A stretch of 37,421 nucleotides of DNA from an uncultured bacterium (GTDB taxonomy: Bacteria; Bacillota; Clostridia; Oscillospirales; Ruminococcaceae), in assembly GCA_905215595.1 (NCBI GenBank), contig CAJMQZ010000004.1, positions 1 through 37,421 of the forward strand, written 5' to 3'. The translations under genes and the position numbers were made by a program. Numbering within the stretch: position 1 is the stretch's first letter; each line of letters opens with the position of its first letter. Below are positions 17,624 through 25,931 of the stretch, piece after piece. The notes under the pieces are model-generated. The model did no database searches, was not told the origin of the DNA, and saw nothing but the letters and a program-made list of their open reading frames with translations.

Positions 17624-18646
17624 TTAGTTTGCCAGCGCCTTTGCGCTGTAGCGTGCCGAGCAGCTCTCAATGCGCACCATGTACTGCTCGCTCAGCCGTT
17701 CCGCCGTCTTGGTGGCCTTCCAGCCCACAGAAGCACGCTGGTTCAGCGGGTCATCGCCGTAGCCCAGCTGCTTCACAATGTGCTGCATGCCGCCGCCTTC
17801 CAGTTCGGTGGTCGCGTAGGCGTGAGCACCCAGTACCAGCGTGCTGTACACAGCCAGCCCCGCCGGGCAGCCATCGCCCTTCCACACCTTTGCCTCGCTG
17901 GAAACCACGAACCGCACGTTGTTGATCTTGCCGATCTCGCCGTTGAAGATTTCCTCCGGTGCCGCATACTTGTGCGCCTCGATCCAGTTCGGGTCCTTGC
18001 GGATATCGTAGCTGGTGTGCGGGTGCACAATGGCCACAAAGCTGTCTCCAATGGTGTCTGCGTTCTGGGTCTGCAGCAGCGCCACTGCCTGGTCGATCAG
18101 ATCCACCGTCAGCTGTGCAGTGGCATCCAGATCCGCACGGCTGGTCACGGCGGTCTCCGCGCCGCCCGTTCCGATCTTCGGTGCATAGATCACGTTGGTG
18201 CCGCCGTTCAGGATATCGCGCACAATGGTGTCCATGGTACGGCCGCCCTGGCTTGCCAGCACGTTGGTGGCCTGCACGATGTTGTTGTCAATGGCCGTCA
18301 GATCCAGCATGTCGGTCAGGGGCACCCAGCCGCCGTACTGGTGCACCTCGGCGGTCACGGTGGTCACGTTCAGTGCCTGACCTGCCGGGGTCACGCCCTC
18401 GGTCAGCGGCGTGGTGGCCTTGGGCAGCGCATCATACTTGCGGAACTCAATGGTCTTGCCGTTGTTCGCCGGGATCGGGTAACTGTCGCCGAACTGGTCA
18501 TGCACCAGTGCAGGCTCTGCCAGATCCAGCAGGGTCTTTTCGTAGTAGGTCTTCATCTCAGCCGTCATACCGGCTGCGCCCGTGGTGTTCTGCAGCTGTG
18601 CGCTTGCGTCCGCAAACATCTGCAGATTCAGTCTCTTCTTGCTCAT
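17624..18646 (-). CDS. major capsid protein, N4-gp56-like, with Prp cleavage motif (340 aa)
   Basis: The start is ATG 18646 (MSKKRLNLQMFA), 8 bases after AGGAGG; a start six codons earlier would cover the ribosome site. The sequence (TYYEKTLLDLAEPALVHDQF, GKTIEFRKYDALPKATTPL, YGGWVPLTDMLDLTAIDNNI, FVAIVHPHTSYDIRKDPNWI) is characteristic of the N4-gp56 major capsid family with an HK97-type fold. Residues 6-12, LNLQMFA, match the motif cut by the Prp protease in ribosomal protein L27 (LNLQFFA, cut between F and A). Removal of about 11 residues is predicted. The upstream gene supplies a Prp domain. Confidence 0.9.
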   Translation of the reverse strand: MSKKRLNLQMFADASAQLQNTTGAAGMTAEMKTYYEKTLLDLAEPALVHDQFGDSYPIPANNGKTIEFRKYDALPKATTPLTEGVTPAGQALNVTTVTAEVHQYGGWVPLTDMLDLTAIDNNIVQATNVLASQGGRTMDTIVRDILNGGTNVIYAPKIGTGGAETAVTSRADLDATAQLTVDLIDQAVALLQTQNADTIGDSFVAIVHPHTSYDIRKDPNWIEAHKYAAPEEIFNGEIGKINNVRFVVSSEAKVWKGDGCPAGLAVYSTLVLGAHAYATTELEGGGMQHIVKQLGYGDDPLNQRASVGWKATKTAERLSEQYMVRIESCSARYSAKALAN

Positions 18647-18704
18647 TTGTTTATCCTCCTTCAAAAGGGTTTATCTTTCTCGCATTCTTCGCGCGGGAAA
18701 TCTC

Positions 18705-20069
18705 TCACAGCACAATGCGTTCTCCGCGCTGTGCCCTGCGTGCCAGCTCTTTCCGCTGCTGCCGCGTCATGTGGGCCACATCCACCTTCATCTCGGCCGC
18801 GCCGCCGGGGTGTGTCCCGTTCTCAGCCGGGCGCTGGCTGCGCTGCTGGATGCGCGTCGCCACGCCCTGCTCCACCTGTTTTGCCGTGCGGGCCGTCTGG
18901 TTTTCCATCAGGCGGTCAAAGTAGGCTGCACGGTACGCCGCTTCCAGCCCCACACCCCGCCGGATCATATCCGCCACGGCAGGGTTGTTCAGCACTTCGT
19001 CCAGCTCAAAGTCCGGGTAGCTGTTTTTCAGCTTTGCCGCTTCCGCTTCCCACCGGGCACGCACTGCCGCTGCACGCTGCTGGTGCTCCGCGGCCAGCCG
19101 CAGCTGTTCGGCCTGCTGCTTTTCAGCATTGGCGCGCTGCAGCTGGCCCTCCATGCGGTCCATCTCCCGCGCGGTTTTCACGCTGATGCCCCGCTGCGCC
19201 GCCAGCGTTTCATAATATTCATCGTTCTTCACCCGGCCGTTTTTCACGGCATCGATCAGCCCGTCCATGTCGCTCATGTCAATGCCGTAGGCTTCGGCCA
19301 GCACCTTGCCCAGCTCGTTCAGCTGCGGGTTTTCCCGGATGCTCTGCACCGCCATCCGCGCAGCATGCTGCATGGCCTCTTCAAACTCTTCCGGGTACTG
19401 CTGCATCGCCTTCGCAAAGGCATTCCGGCGCTGTTCCGGTGTCAGCTGCACATTTTCTTCGGTTTCGCCGCCCTGCTCCTGCTCGTTGCCCTTGTCCGGT
19501 TCAGCTTCCTCCTGCGCCAGCCGTTCGGCATCGACTTTGGCTCCCTCATTGAGGGAGCTTCCGCCCGCAGGCGGCTGAAGATTTTTTTCTGTCGTCACTT
19601 TTGCCGCTTTGCCCGGCCTGCTGCGCTTCGCAAGCCGCTCCTGTGCGGGCCGCAGGGCAGGCGGTGCCACCGGGCTGCTTTCGCCCTCTGCAGCTACCGC
19701 ACCCTCTCCGGCCCCGTCACCGGCACCGCCGTCCGCAAACAGCTGCAGATCCATGTTGTCCGCATCGTTTGCATTCAGGTTCACAAACCGCACATTCGCC
19801 GGATACTGCTGCGCCAGCAGCATCAGCCCATCCATCACCAGCTCAAACTTCGCCAGAGTGTCAAGGCTCCAGCTCGCCTGTACACGCAGGATGTTGTCCC
19901 CGCCCGGGCCGCAGGTCACAGTGCCGCTATCCACGCTGTAAGCCAGGCTCTGCATCAGTGTGCTCACCGCCGCGCACACAATGTCCTGTCCTTTCGGCGC
20001 ATAGCCCGCGTGTCCCGATGCCTGCAGGCTCATGTCCTTCCCTTTTTTGTCGTAAATAATGGTGATCAT
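18705..20069 (-). CDS. Prp-like cysteine protease fused to capsid scaffold protein (454 aa)
   Basis: ATG at 20069 has AAAGGAG upstream. Residues 1-105 look like Prp (YsxB/DUF464), the Firmicute protease that trims ribosomal protein L27: ASGHAGYAPKGQDIVCAAVS has the catalytic pair His20 and Cys32 at the family's spacing. NMDLQLFADGG (105-115) is a Prp cleavage motif like that of the capsid protein. The rest is a scaffold: acidic linker, helices (RRNAFAKAMQQYPEEFEEAM), coiled coil (DRMEGQLQRANAEKQQAEQL) and a basic C terminus (MTRQQRKELARRAQRGERIV) suited to bind capsid. Self-cleavage at F111/A112 would free protease and scaffold. Met106 has no ribosome site, so no internal start is indicated. 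A palindromic repeat encodes residues about 163-180. Confidence 0.8.
   Translation of the reverse strand: MITIIYDKKGKDMSLQASGHAGYAPKGQDIVCAAVSTLMQSLAYSVDSGTVTCGPGGDNILRVQASWSLDTLAKFELVMDGLMLLAQQYPANVRFVNLNANDADNMDLQLFADGGAGDGAGEGAVAAEGESSPVAPPALRPAQERLAKRSRPGKAAKVTTEKNLQPPAGGSSLNEGAKVDAERLAQEEAEPDKGNEQEQGGETEENVQLTPEQRRNAFAKAMQQYPEEFEEAMQHAARMAVQSIRENPQLNELGKVLAEAYGIDMSDMDGLIDAVKNGRVKNDEYYETLAAQRGISVKTAREMDRMEGQLQRANAEKQQAEQLRLAAEHQQRAAAVRARWEAEAAKLKNSYPDFELDEVLNNPAVADMIRRGVGLEAAYRAAYFDRLMENQTARTAKQVEQGVATRIQQRSQRPAENGTHPGGAAEMKVDVAHMTRQQRKELARRAQRGERIVL
19534..19590 (+). repeat. palindromic repeat element inside the scaffold gene
   Basis: GGCTCCCTC-N3-GAGGGAGC (19539-19558) is followed by CCGCC-CGCA-GGCGG (19561-19574) and CTGAAG. 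The same layout occurs at 29612-29667 between genes. It resembles the short palindromic repeats dispersed in Faecalibacterium-like genomes (recalled, not searched). Here it is read in frame as part of the linker between Prp and the scaffold helices. Confidence 0.65.
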
Positions 20070-20083
20070 TCTGCTTTTCTCCT

Positions 20084-22036
20084 TTACTCCTTGTTCGGGT
20101 TATTCACGTCCATGGCCCGCTTTGCGGCCTGGGTCGCCATACTGTTGCTCCCACTTTCGCCCACCACATCTCCCAGACTGTTGGTGGTGCTCTTCGCGTC
20201 CGCGGTCCCGCCGCCCCCTGTTCCGGCAGCACCGGCAGCCTGTCCGGCCGCGCTGGCTGCTGCGCTCACGTTGGTGCCGTTCTGCTGGTCAATGATGGCG
20301 GCCATCTTCTGCATCTGCTGTGCCATCTGCTGCAGCTGCTGGTACAGCGTGCCGTTCTGGCTCACCCTCTCCCGCACCTTCTCAATGCCTTCAAAGTCCA
20401 TCATTTCCAGCGCAGCAAGGGCAGCATCGGCGTTGGCCGGTGCAAAGAATCCCAGCTGGTAGCACTCCTTTGCCGTCTCGTTCTGAGAAAGGCGGCTGAA
20501 AGTGCTTTTCTTTGCCGCGCTTACCGTAATGTCGAACACCGGCTCATGGTCGCCCAGCTGCACACCGCCTACATTGCCGCCGGGCACGGCCTGCAGCATC
20601 GCATTGCTGAACGGCACATACTCCACGCCGCCGCTCTCGCCGGTAATGCGGTATACCCGCTCTTCGTCGTAGAACTGCCGCATCAGCTCGATCACAAGGT
20701 AGCATTCTTTTGCAAACGTCCGGTACGCGCTTTTCAGCATATCGCGGCTAAGTTTGCTGCCCGCCTCCTGCAAAGCCGCAATGGCGCTTGCCGCTGTCAG
20801 GCCGCTGGTGGTTCCGCCCTGGCTCACATCCCGGTTGCCGCTGATTTCCTTCAGCTCGCTCACCCGTGCATCCCGGTAGCTGATGCAGTTGCCGCTCAGT
20901 ACATTGGTCTGCAAAGGCCGGAAACTGTCGTCCGTCAGCCTGCCCACCACGTGCACGATGTCCTTGCCAAAGTCGGCCAGCTCTTCTTCGTTCACACCCG
21001 CTGTGTCGCTCAGCACATAACGGGCCTTTGCAGCCAGTTTCACGTTTTCGTCCATGGCGTGGTTCATCTCGTCAATGGCGGTCTGGGTGTCCTTCATCAC
21101 ATCAATGTATCCAAAGCCCGCCGGGCTGTCCTCTTCCCGGAACAGCGGGTCAAACACAAAGGGGTATTTCCCGTGGTCGTAAAAGCCCCGCTGGGCATAC
21201 TGCGGGTCGTTCTCGCTGGCATACAGCACCACGCCGTTGCAGTATTTGCAGTAATGCAGCACCGTCTGCCCGCTCTCAAGGGCCTTTTTGTAATACCAGT
21301 CCACCACCACGCTTTTGTCGCTGGTGTCAATGCTGTCGTCGTGGATGTACTTTGCCACATCCATGCTGCTGCCCGTGTGCCCGGCCATCTGCGGGTATCG
21401 CCCTTCCAGCTGGTCATTGTCCATAAGGCTCAAGCTGAACAGGTGCGGCGTGTCCTGAATATCTTCCACGCCCGGCTCCCAGTACAGCATCAGCAGGTTC
21501 ACGCTCCGGATGCAGATCTCGCCAAGCCCGCCGCGCGCCGCCGGGTCCCAGAACACGCCCTTCACGCCGGTGCCGGTCTTCAGCTTGCGCCACCATGTGT
21601 CGCTGTACACGGTCTCGTAGTCGCACTGCTCCAGCACCGTGGGCAGGATCTTGGAAAGCGCTTTTGCTGTTTTCTCGTCGTCCTCTGCCCGCGGCAGCAC
21701 GTTCGGTTCCGGGTAGTTGTCCATGGCATCGGCGTGCTTGTTGGCAATGCTGTTGAACAGCCATCCGCTGGAAGGCTTGGGCTTGCCCTGCATTTCCTTG
21801 TTTTCGTAATTTTTCCAGTACCCCATGCGAAACCACAATTCGTTATCCACAATGCGCTTGTCAAGGGCTGCTTTTCCGGCCTTGTATTTCTGCAAAATGT
21901 CGTTTGCCTTGCGGATGTCCTCTTCCCCGATCACCTGCTGTGCGGGCAGTTCCGGCTCTGTCGTCAAGCCGTTTTCCCCCACCAATGGTGCTTCATCGAA
22001 GTGGTTGATAAACTGTTCAAATTTTTCTCCGTCCAC
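20084..22036 (-). CDS. portal protein (650 aa)
   Basis: The start is GTG 22036, 8 bases after AAGGAG. The protein has the length and composition of portals of short-tailed phages. Diagnostic parts are the N-terminal WFRMGYWKNYENKEMQG, the central LLMLYWEPGVEDIQDTPHLF, and QGGTTSGLTAASAIAALQEA (about 404-420) followed by the long helix GSKLSRDMLKSAYRTF, which is typical of podovirus-like portals in Firmicute prophages. The C terminus is low-complexity (Gln, then Ala/Gly-rich). It forms the twelve-subunit ring through which DNA is packaged by the terminase encoded just upstream and to which the connector binds. Confidence 0.85.
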   Translation of the reverse strand: MDGEKFEQFINHFDEAPLVGENGLTTEPELPAQQVIGEEDIRKANDILQKYKAGKAALDKRIVDNELWFRMGYWKNYENKEMQGKPKPSSGWLFNSIANKHADAMDNYPEPNVLPRAEDDEKTAKALSKILPTVLEQCDYETVYSDTWWRKLKTGTGVKGVFWDPAARGGLGEICIRSVNLLMLYWEPGVEDIQDTPHLFSLSLMDNDQLEGRYPQMAGHTGSSMDVAKYIHDDSIDTSDKSVVVDWYYKKALESGQTVLHYCKYCNGVVLYASENDPQYAQRGFYDHGKYPFVFDPLFREEDSPAGFGYIDVMKDTQTAIDEMNHAMDENVKLAAKARYVLSDTAGVNEEELADFGKDIVHVVGRLTDDSFRPLQTNVLSGNCISYRDARVSELKEISGNRDVSQGGTTSGLTAASAIAALQEAGSKLSRDMLKSAYRTFAKECYLVIELMRQFYDEERVYRITGESGGVEYVPFSNAMLQAVPGGNVGGVQLGDHEPVFDITVSAAKKSTFSRLSQNETAKECYQLGFFAPANADAALAALEMMDFEGIEKVRERVSQNGTLYQQLQQMAQQMQKMAAIIDQQNGTNVSAAASAAGQAAGAAGTGGGGTADAKSTTNSLGDVVGESGSNSMATQAAKRAMDVNNPNKE

Positions 22037-22180
22037 GTTCCCGCTCCTTTTTCCTGATGCCGTTTATCGCTATCGTGAAAATGCATTCGGAGCGGCCCGC
22101 AGGCCGCGACAAATGCGAAAAATAAAAATCAAATTCCGCTGTATATGCCCAGAGCGCACGCGGTGGGCATTCAAATCGTT
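22037..22180. other. intergenic region between terminase and portal genes
   Basis: The 144 bases hold two perfect dyads, GCGGCC-CGCA-GGCCGC (22093-22108) and ATGCCCA...TGGGCAT (22146-22171), separated by an A+T-rich stretch. Neither is followed by a clear T run. They may be RNA-processing or weak termination hairpins. No ORF with a ribosome site was seen. Confidence 0.4.
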
Positions 22181-23641
22181 TCACACCCTCATCACCCGCG
22201 TCCGGCTCTTGCGTCTGTCCATGTCCAGCGGGTCATCTTTCATCGGCTGCACCGGTTCGGTCTTTCTGGGGCTGATGGGGTTTTCCATCAGCACATACCG
22301 GCACTCGTCGTAAATGTGGTCTTCCTGGGTGGTGTCAATGTCTTCCACCCGGCTCTCGTCGTACACAAGGTTCGGAATGGTGCGGATAAAATGCCTGCAG
22401 GTATCAAATACCTGAAACATCGGCCTGCCCTCGCCGTCAAATGCCAGCCGGTAGTGCAGCTGCATCTTGCCTGCAAGTCGCGTGTGGTCGCCCGGTGTCC
22501 AGAAGATGTAATTCGGGTGCTTTTCCTGCATGGCCGCAATGCTCTCGCCCTGGCTCTCGTTGAAGATAGCCGGGTCTGCCACGCCGGTAATTTGCCGCCC
22601 GCGCAGCATTGGGTCGTTTTCCTCCGCTTCCTTGATGCGCCGCGCCTGCTCTACCGGGTCTATCTTCAAGCCTTCGTTGGGCACGCCGGTGCAGCCGTAC
22701 AGCTCCTTGATGCGGTAAAGCCGTCCTTCCTCGTCCGCTGCGTACCAGCCAACGGAGAAAGGCTTTGCATAGCCAAAATCGTACCCGCGCCAGATGCGCC
22801 AGTGTGCCGGAATGCGGAACGGCTTGATCACATGCGTCCACCGCTGATCCTCGTAGTGGGCCGGGTCGTTGCGCCATTCGGTAAATACCTGCCCGTTAAA
22901 ACTGTCCCAGTCGCCGTAGAGCAGCGCCTGCTTTTCCGCTTCCGGTAAGCTTGCCAGCGTGCCCAGATATCCCGGGTCGTTTTCCAGCAGCTTTTTGTTG
23001 TCAAACACCGTGGACGGGATAAACACCCTTGTCCGCCGCAGCTTTTCTACCCCGCCGTCCGGTTTTTTCACATCCACCAGCTGCACCATCCTCGTGCCCG
23101 GTGGTGCCGGTGTAATGAACCGTGCCTTCACCCATCCGTGGCCAATGCCGCCGGGGTTCGCCGTGGCCCGCATGTACACTGCCGTGCCCGGCCCGGTAGG
23201 TCGGTTGCGGCTCATCAGGTAGCTGTATTCCTCCCAGGTAAAGTGGGTCAGCTCGTCCACGCCGATAAAATCAAAGGCTTTGCCCTGATAGTTGTATTTG
23301 TCCTGTGTGCGGAACATGCTGCCAAAGTAGATCTTCGCCCCGCTCGGAAAGGTCCATACGTGGCTGGAAGCGTTGTACCGCGCTTTCGGGAATACCGGCT
23401 TGTAGTACTGCATCGTCTTGTCGATCAGCTCCGAAAGCTGCGGGTAGGTTTTCCGCACGATCAGCCCGCGGTAGTGCGGAATGTCCACCTGCCGCAGTGC
23501 TTCGATCACCAGTGCATCGCTCTTTCCTCCGCCTGCTGCCCCGCCGTACAGCGCTTCGTCCTCGCTGCGGCGCATAAAGGCTGCCTGCTTGGGCTGCGGC
23601 CGCCAGATGACCAGCCGGTTTTTATACAGTTCCGCTGCCAT
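22181..23641 (-). CDS. terL: terminase large subunit (486 aa)
   Basis: The ATPase has Walker A GGAAGGGKS at 33-41, Walker B FDFIGVDE at 123-130 and the coupling motif RATANPGG at 159-165. The nuclease domain begins with GYDFGYAKP (Asp288 as first metal ligand) and has GVADPA (Asp356) as second. This is the packaging motor that cuts and pumps DNA into the prohead through the portal. The gene overlaps the small subunit gene by 20 bases. The length is normal and all key motifs are intact. Confidence 0.95.
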   Translation of the reverse strand: MAAELYKNRLVIWRPQPKQAAFMRRSEDEALYGGAAGGGKSDALVIEALRQVDIPHYRGLIVRKTYPQLSELIDKTMQYYKPVFPKARYNASSHVWTFPSGAKIYFGSMFRTQDKYNYQGKAFDFIGVDELTHFTWEEYSYLMSRNRPTGPGTAVYMRATANPGGIGHGWVKARFITPAPPGTRMVQLVDVKKPDGGVEKLRRTRVFIPSTVFDNKKLLENDPGYLGTLASLPEAEKQALLYGDWDSFNGQVFTEWRNDPAHYEDQRWTHVIKPFRIPAHWRIWRGYDFGYAKPFSVGWYAADEEGRLYRIKELYGCTGVPNEGLKIDPVEQARRIKEAEENDPMLRGRQITGVADPAIFNESQGESIAAMQEKHPNYIFWTPGDHTRLAGKMQLHYRLAFDGEGRPMFQVFDTCRHFIRTIPNLVYDESRVEDIDTTQEDHIYDECRYVLMENPISPRKTEPVQPMKDDPLDMDRRKSRTRVMRV

Positions 23642-24332
23642 CCAGCACCACCTCCTGCTGCCCGCCCTCGTCCTGCCGCTCCATCAGCACCGCCGGGGCC
23701 GCGCTCTGGCCGCTGCCTTCGTCCTTCGGCACCAGTGCCGCAGCCTTTTCTGCTACTGTCAGCAATACCGCTGTCACCTTGGCCGCGTCTTTGTCGCTCA
23801 TGGCAAAGCTCTCGTACCGCTCCAGCTGCTTTTCCAGCTCGGTGCGCTCTTCGTCCGTCAGTTGCCGGTCGTAGGTCCCCGGTGCGCTGCGTATCACAAG
23901 GCCTGTCTCGGCAGCGTCCTGCAGGTTTTCTTCCTCGCTCTTCAGCAGCACGCCCAGCTCATAGTTTTTGGCCCGTGCATCCTCATCCAGACGCTGCTGC
24001 AGCTTTGTCCGTATCTCGGCGGCGCGCTGGTTCTCTGCTGCGCGCTGCTGCAGGTAGCTCACCTGTGCCTTTGCGCCCAGCGCCGCTCTGGCTGCGATTT
24101 CCCGCGCCGCTTCGGCCCGTGCTTTTGCAAATTCTCCGTCCGGCTTCTTTGCTTCCTCTGCCACCCAGCTGCGGATGGTGCTCTCCGGCACACCGTATTT
24201 TCTCGCCACCGCACAGATGGAGTTTGTGCCGATCATGGCCATCACCACCTCGGCCCGCACCTTTGCCGGGTACTTTTTGCCCCGGCCCTGCCTGCCCGGC
24301 ACGGTGTTTTTGCAGTATCTGCGCTCAGCCAT
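23622..24332 (-). CDS. terS: terminase small subunit (236 aa)
   Basis: The frame is open upstream, but the start is ATG 24332 (MAERRYCKNT), which has GGAGG at proper distance. The N-terminal DNA-binding part has a helix-turn-helix (NSICAVARKYGVPESTIRSW at about 37-56). Long charged helices follow (RAEAAREIAARAALGAKAQV and onwards), suitable for oligomerisation, with a flexible C terminus. It should recognise the packaging site on phage DNA and hand it to the large subunit. This is the first gene of the late operon, preceded by a candidate late promoter. Confidence 0.8.
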   Translation of the reverse strand: MAERRYCKNTVPGRQGRGKKYPAKVRAEVVMAMIGTNSICAVARKYGVPESTIRSWVAEEAKKPDGEFAKARAEAAREIAARAALGAKAQVSYLQQRAAENQRAAEIRTKLQQRLDEDARAKNYELGVLLKSEEENLQDAAETGLVIRSAPGTYDRQLTDEERTELEKQLERYESFAMSDKDAAKVTAVLLTVAEKAAALVPKDEGSGQSAAPAVLMERQDEGGQQEVVLDGSGTV

Positions 24333-24361
24333 GCCCGGCCCTCCTTCCTGTGCTGTTGCTT

Positions 24362-24400
24362 TCAGCCTACCACCAAACAGCCTGCAAAAACACTGCGGAC
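24362..24400 (-). promoter_or_regulatory. candidate late promoter before the terminase operon
   Basis: On the minus strand GTCCGCAGTGTT (24400-24389) is followed after exactly 19 bases by TAGGCTGA (24369-24362), preceded by TGG (extended -10, TGGTAGGCT). The blocks and the gap equal those at 2496-2534 upstream of the fibre genes. The predicted start would be near 24357, about 25 bases before the terS start codon. The ArpU-like regulator gene lies about 175 bases upstream. Confidence 0.6.
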
Positions 24401-24575
24401 ATTTTGCGGTCGTCGCAGCGAGTACGGGTTGTAGCTCCCAGCGTCTGCTTCGGCCCTTGGGGCGGGCCTTGCATCCTGCTGGCCACGGCCCCAACAACTC
24501 CTCCCTGTTTCCGCCACTGGCGGCGGTCGTCGTTGTTGCATCACAAAACCACCGGATGCATCCGCACCCAGTGTT

Positions 24576-24905
24576 TCAGATCAGCCCTGCTTTTGCAGCA
24601 AACACCGCTGCCGTGCTCAGCGTTTCCAGCTCCTTGTGGTAGTAGGTCGTCCGCCCAATGTGCAGCCTTTCGATTGTTTCCGCCTCCGGCCGCTCTTCCA
24701 GATACCGCAGCCTGAGCAGATCCGCACAGGTCTCGTCCACCTCGGCATAGTAGTCCAGCACCTGCCGGATCACCCGTCCCCATGGGTCCGGCCCTGCGGC
24801 CGCACAGCCTGCCGCGTCCGCTGCTTTCTGCTTGCGCCCGTACTGCCGCAGCGCCTTTCTCACAGCCTTCTTCTGCTGTCTGGTCACTCGTCCACCGCCT
24901 TTCAC
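24576..24905 (-). CDS. late gene regulator, ArpU/RinA-like (109 aa)
   Basis: The start is GTG 24905; GTG 24887 (VTRQQKKAV) is a possible alternative with an AAGGCGG upstream. The second half (LLRLRYLEERPEAETIERLH, IGRTTYYHKELETLS) resembles sigma region 4 and phage late activators of the ArpU/RinA/DUF1492 type: an LRLRY helix followed by a helix-turn-helix ending in a DNA-contact helix. Such proteins switch on packaging and structural genes. The location, last in the early region and directly before the terminase genes, is the usual one. Its targets may be the two bipartite elements at 24362-24400 and 2496-2534. Confidence 0.75.
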   Translation of the reverse strand: MKGGGRVTRQQKKAVRKALRQYGRKQKAADAAGCAAAGPDPWGRVIRQVLDYYAEVDETCADLLRLRYLEERPEAETIERLHIGRTTYYHKELETLSTAAVFAAKAGLI

Positions 24906-25046
24906 GGCTCTATCTGCTTTCCAAAATTTCCCTTCATTCGCAGTTTCGGCCCGTTTCCGTCACTGTCCGCGCATTTTTACGCTGATTTTGTGTATTTCTC
25001 CGCGTTTCGCGCAATTATTACACGCAAAATAAAATAATTTTATCTG
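24906..25046. other. A+T-rich intergenic region between Rep-like and regulator genes
   Basis: The 141 bases include a perfect dyad ATAAAAT-A-ATTTTAT at 25029-25043, next to the stop of the Rep-like gene. No convincing promoter was found. An A+T-rich dyad beside a Rep gene could be a replication site or a weak terminator; the sequence does not decide. Confidence 0.35.
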
Positions 25047-25931
25047 TCAGGTGCGAACTTTCGCAAACCCTCTCCGCCGCAGGATCAGATACGCCTGCGC
25101 TTCGGTGGCCTCCCATCCGTCTGGCCGTGGCCTGTCCGCTTCGTACAGCTGTCCGGGGTCATAGATCATCACCTGTACCACCTCAAAACCCGGATAGTGC
25201 TGCTCCCACCAGTAGGCATTCTCTGCGCATTCGGTGCAGCCCTTGCGCAGCTGGCGGCGGCTCCACTTCGTGTCGCTGGGTGCCAGTTCTTCCGGCTGGC
25301 TCAGATTGCGTGTTTCAATGCAGGCCCGCTCTTTGTGGCCGTATATGTAGCCTATGGTCCCGTTCTTGCCCTGCCCGTCCACGCCCAGCAGCTTCTTCAT
25401 GTCCATGCGGTCGGCGTTCATGGTGCCCAAAGGCTCGTACTCGCCTGTTCCCGGCACGCGCCGCCGCCACAGATCTTCCAGCATTTCGCGCCATTCCCGC
25501 CGGTCAGCAGCTCCCATCCCCACACATTCGGCAAAGCCGTGCATGTGCAGCCGTCCAGCTTCGCCTTTGCGCACCGCCCATAGCATCAGCCGCACTTTGT
25601 CCCGGCTCACACCAAAACGCTTTACCGTGGCACCGATCACCCGCCGCTTGTAGTTCTCCACATCCCGCCTGCAGGCTGCAAAATCCTCCGGCAGATAGAA
25701 CTCTTCGTATGTTCCTGTCAGGAAAAAGCCGTCCCGGCCAAAGTTTGCAATGGCCTTGCGCTGCTTGCGGCGTAAGCTGGCGTGCTTGTTCCGCTCTTTC
25801 TGGCCCCGGTCGCTCTCCTTGTGCTTCTTGCCGCGCCTGCGATGCTCCTGATCTGTCACTGCATAAATGCCAACGGCCATGTACTCGCTGCCGCACCGGT
25901 ATTTCTTTTCCCGAATGTAGCTCTTCTTCAT
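25047..25931 (-). CDS. HUH-type replication initiation (Rep-like) protein (294 aa)
   Basis: The frame is open far upstream (to 26387), but ATG 25931 (MKKSYIREKK) has AGGAGG 8 bases before it. The N terminus holds a basic stretch (RRRGKKHKESDRGQKERNKH). The core follows the rolling-circle Rep pattern: FFLTGTYEEFYLPEDFAACR (motif I region), LMLWAVRKGEAGRLHMHGF with His129-Met-His131 (HUH metal site), and GYIYGHK with candidate nucleophile Tyr197 and Lys200. It would nick DNA and stay attached to the 5' end. It is the only replication protein recognised in the window. The fit to REP/G2P-like proteins is judged from the motifs. Confidence 0.65.
   Translation of the reverse strand: MKKSYIREKKYRCGSEYMAVGIYAVTDQEHRRRGKKHKESDRGQKERNKHASLRRKQRKAIANFGRDGFFLTGTYEEFYLPEDFAACRRDVENYKRRVIGATVKRFGVSRDKVRLMLWAVRKGEAGRLHMHGFAECVGMGAADRREWREMLEDLWRRRVPGTGEYEPLGTMNADRMDMKKLLGVDGQGKNGTIGYIYGHKERACIETRNLSQPEELAPSDTKWSRRQLRKGCTECAENAYWWEQHYPGFEVVQVMIYDPGQLYEADRPRPDGWEATEAQAYLILRRRGFAKVRT

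Noticed and set aside
24333..24575. Additional small gene between terS and the late regulator
   Set aside because: The frames there have no ribosome site and run through the candidate late promoter.
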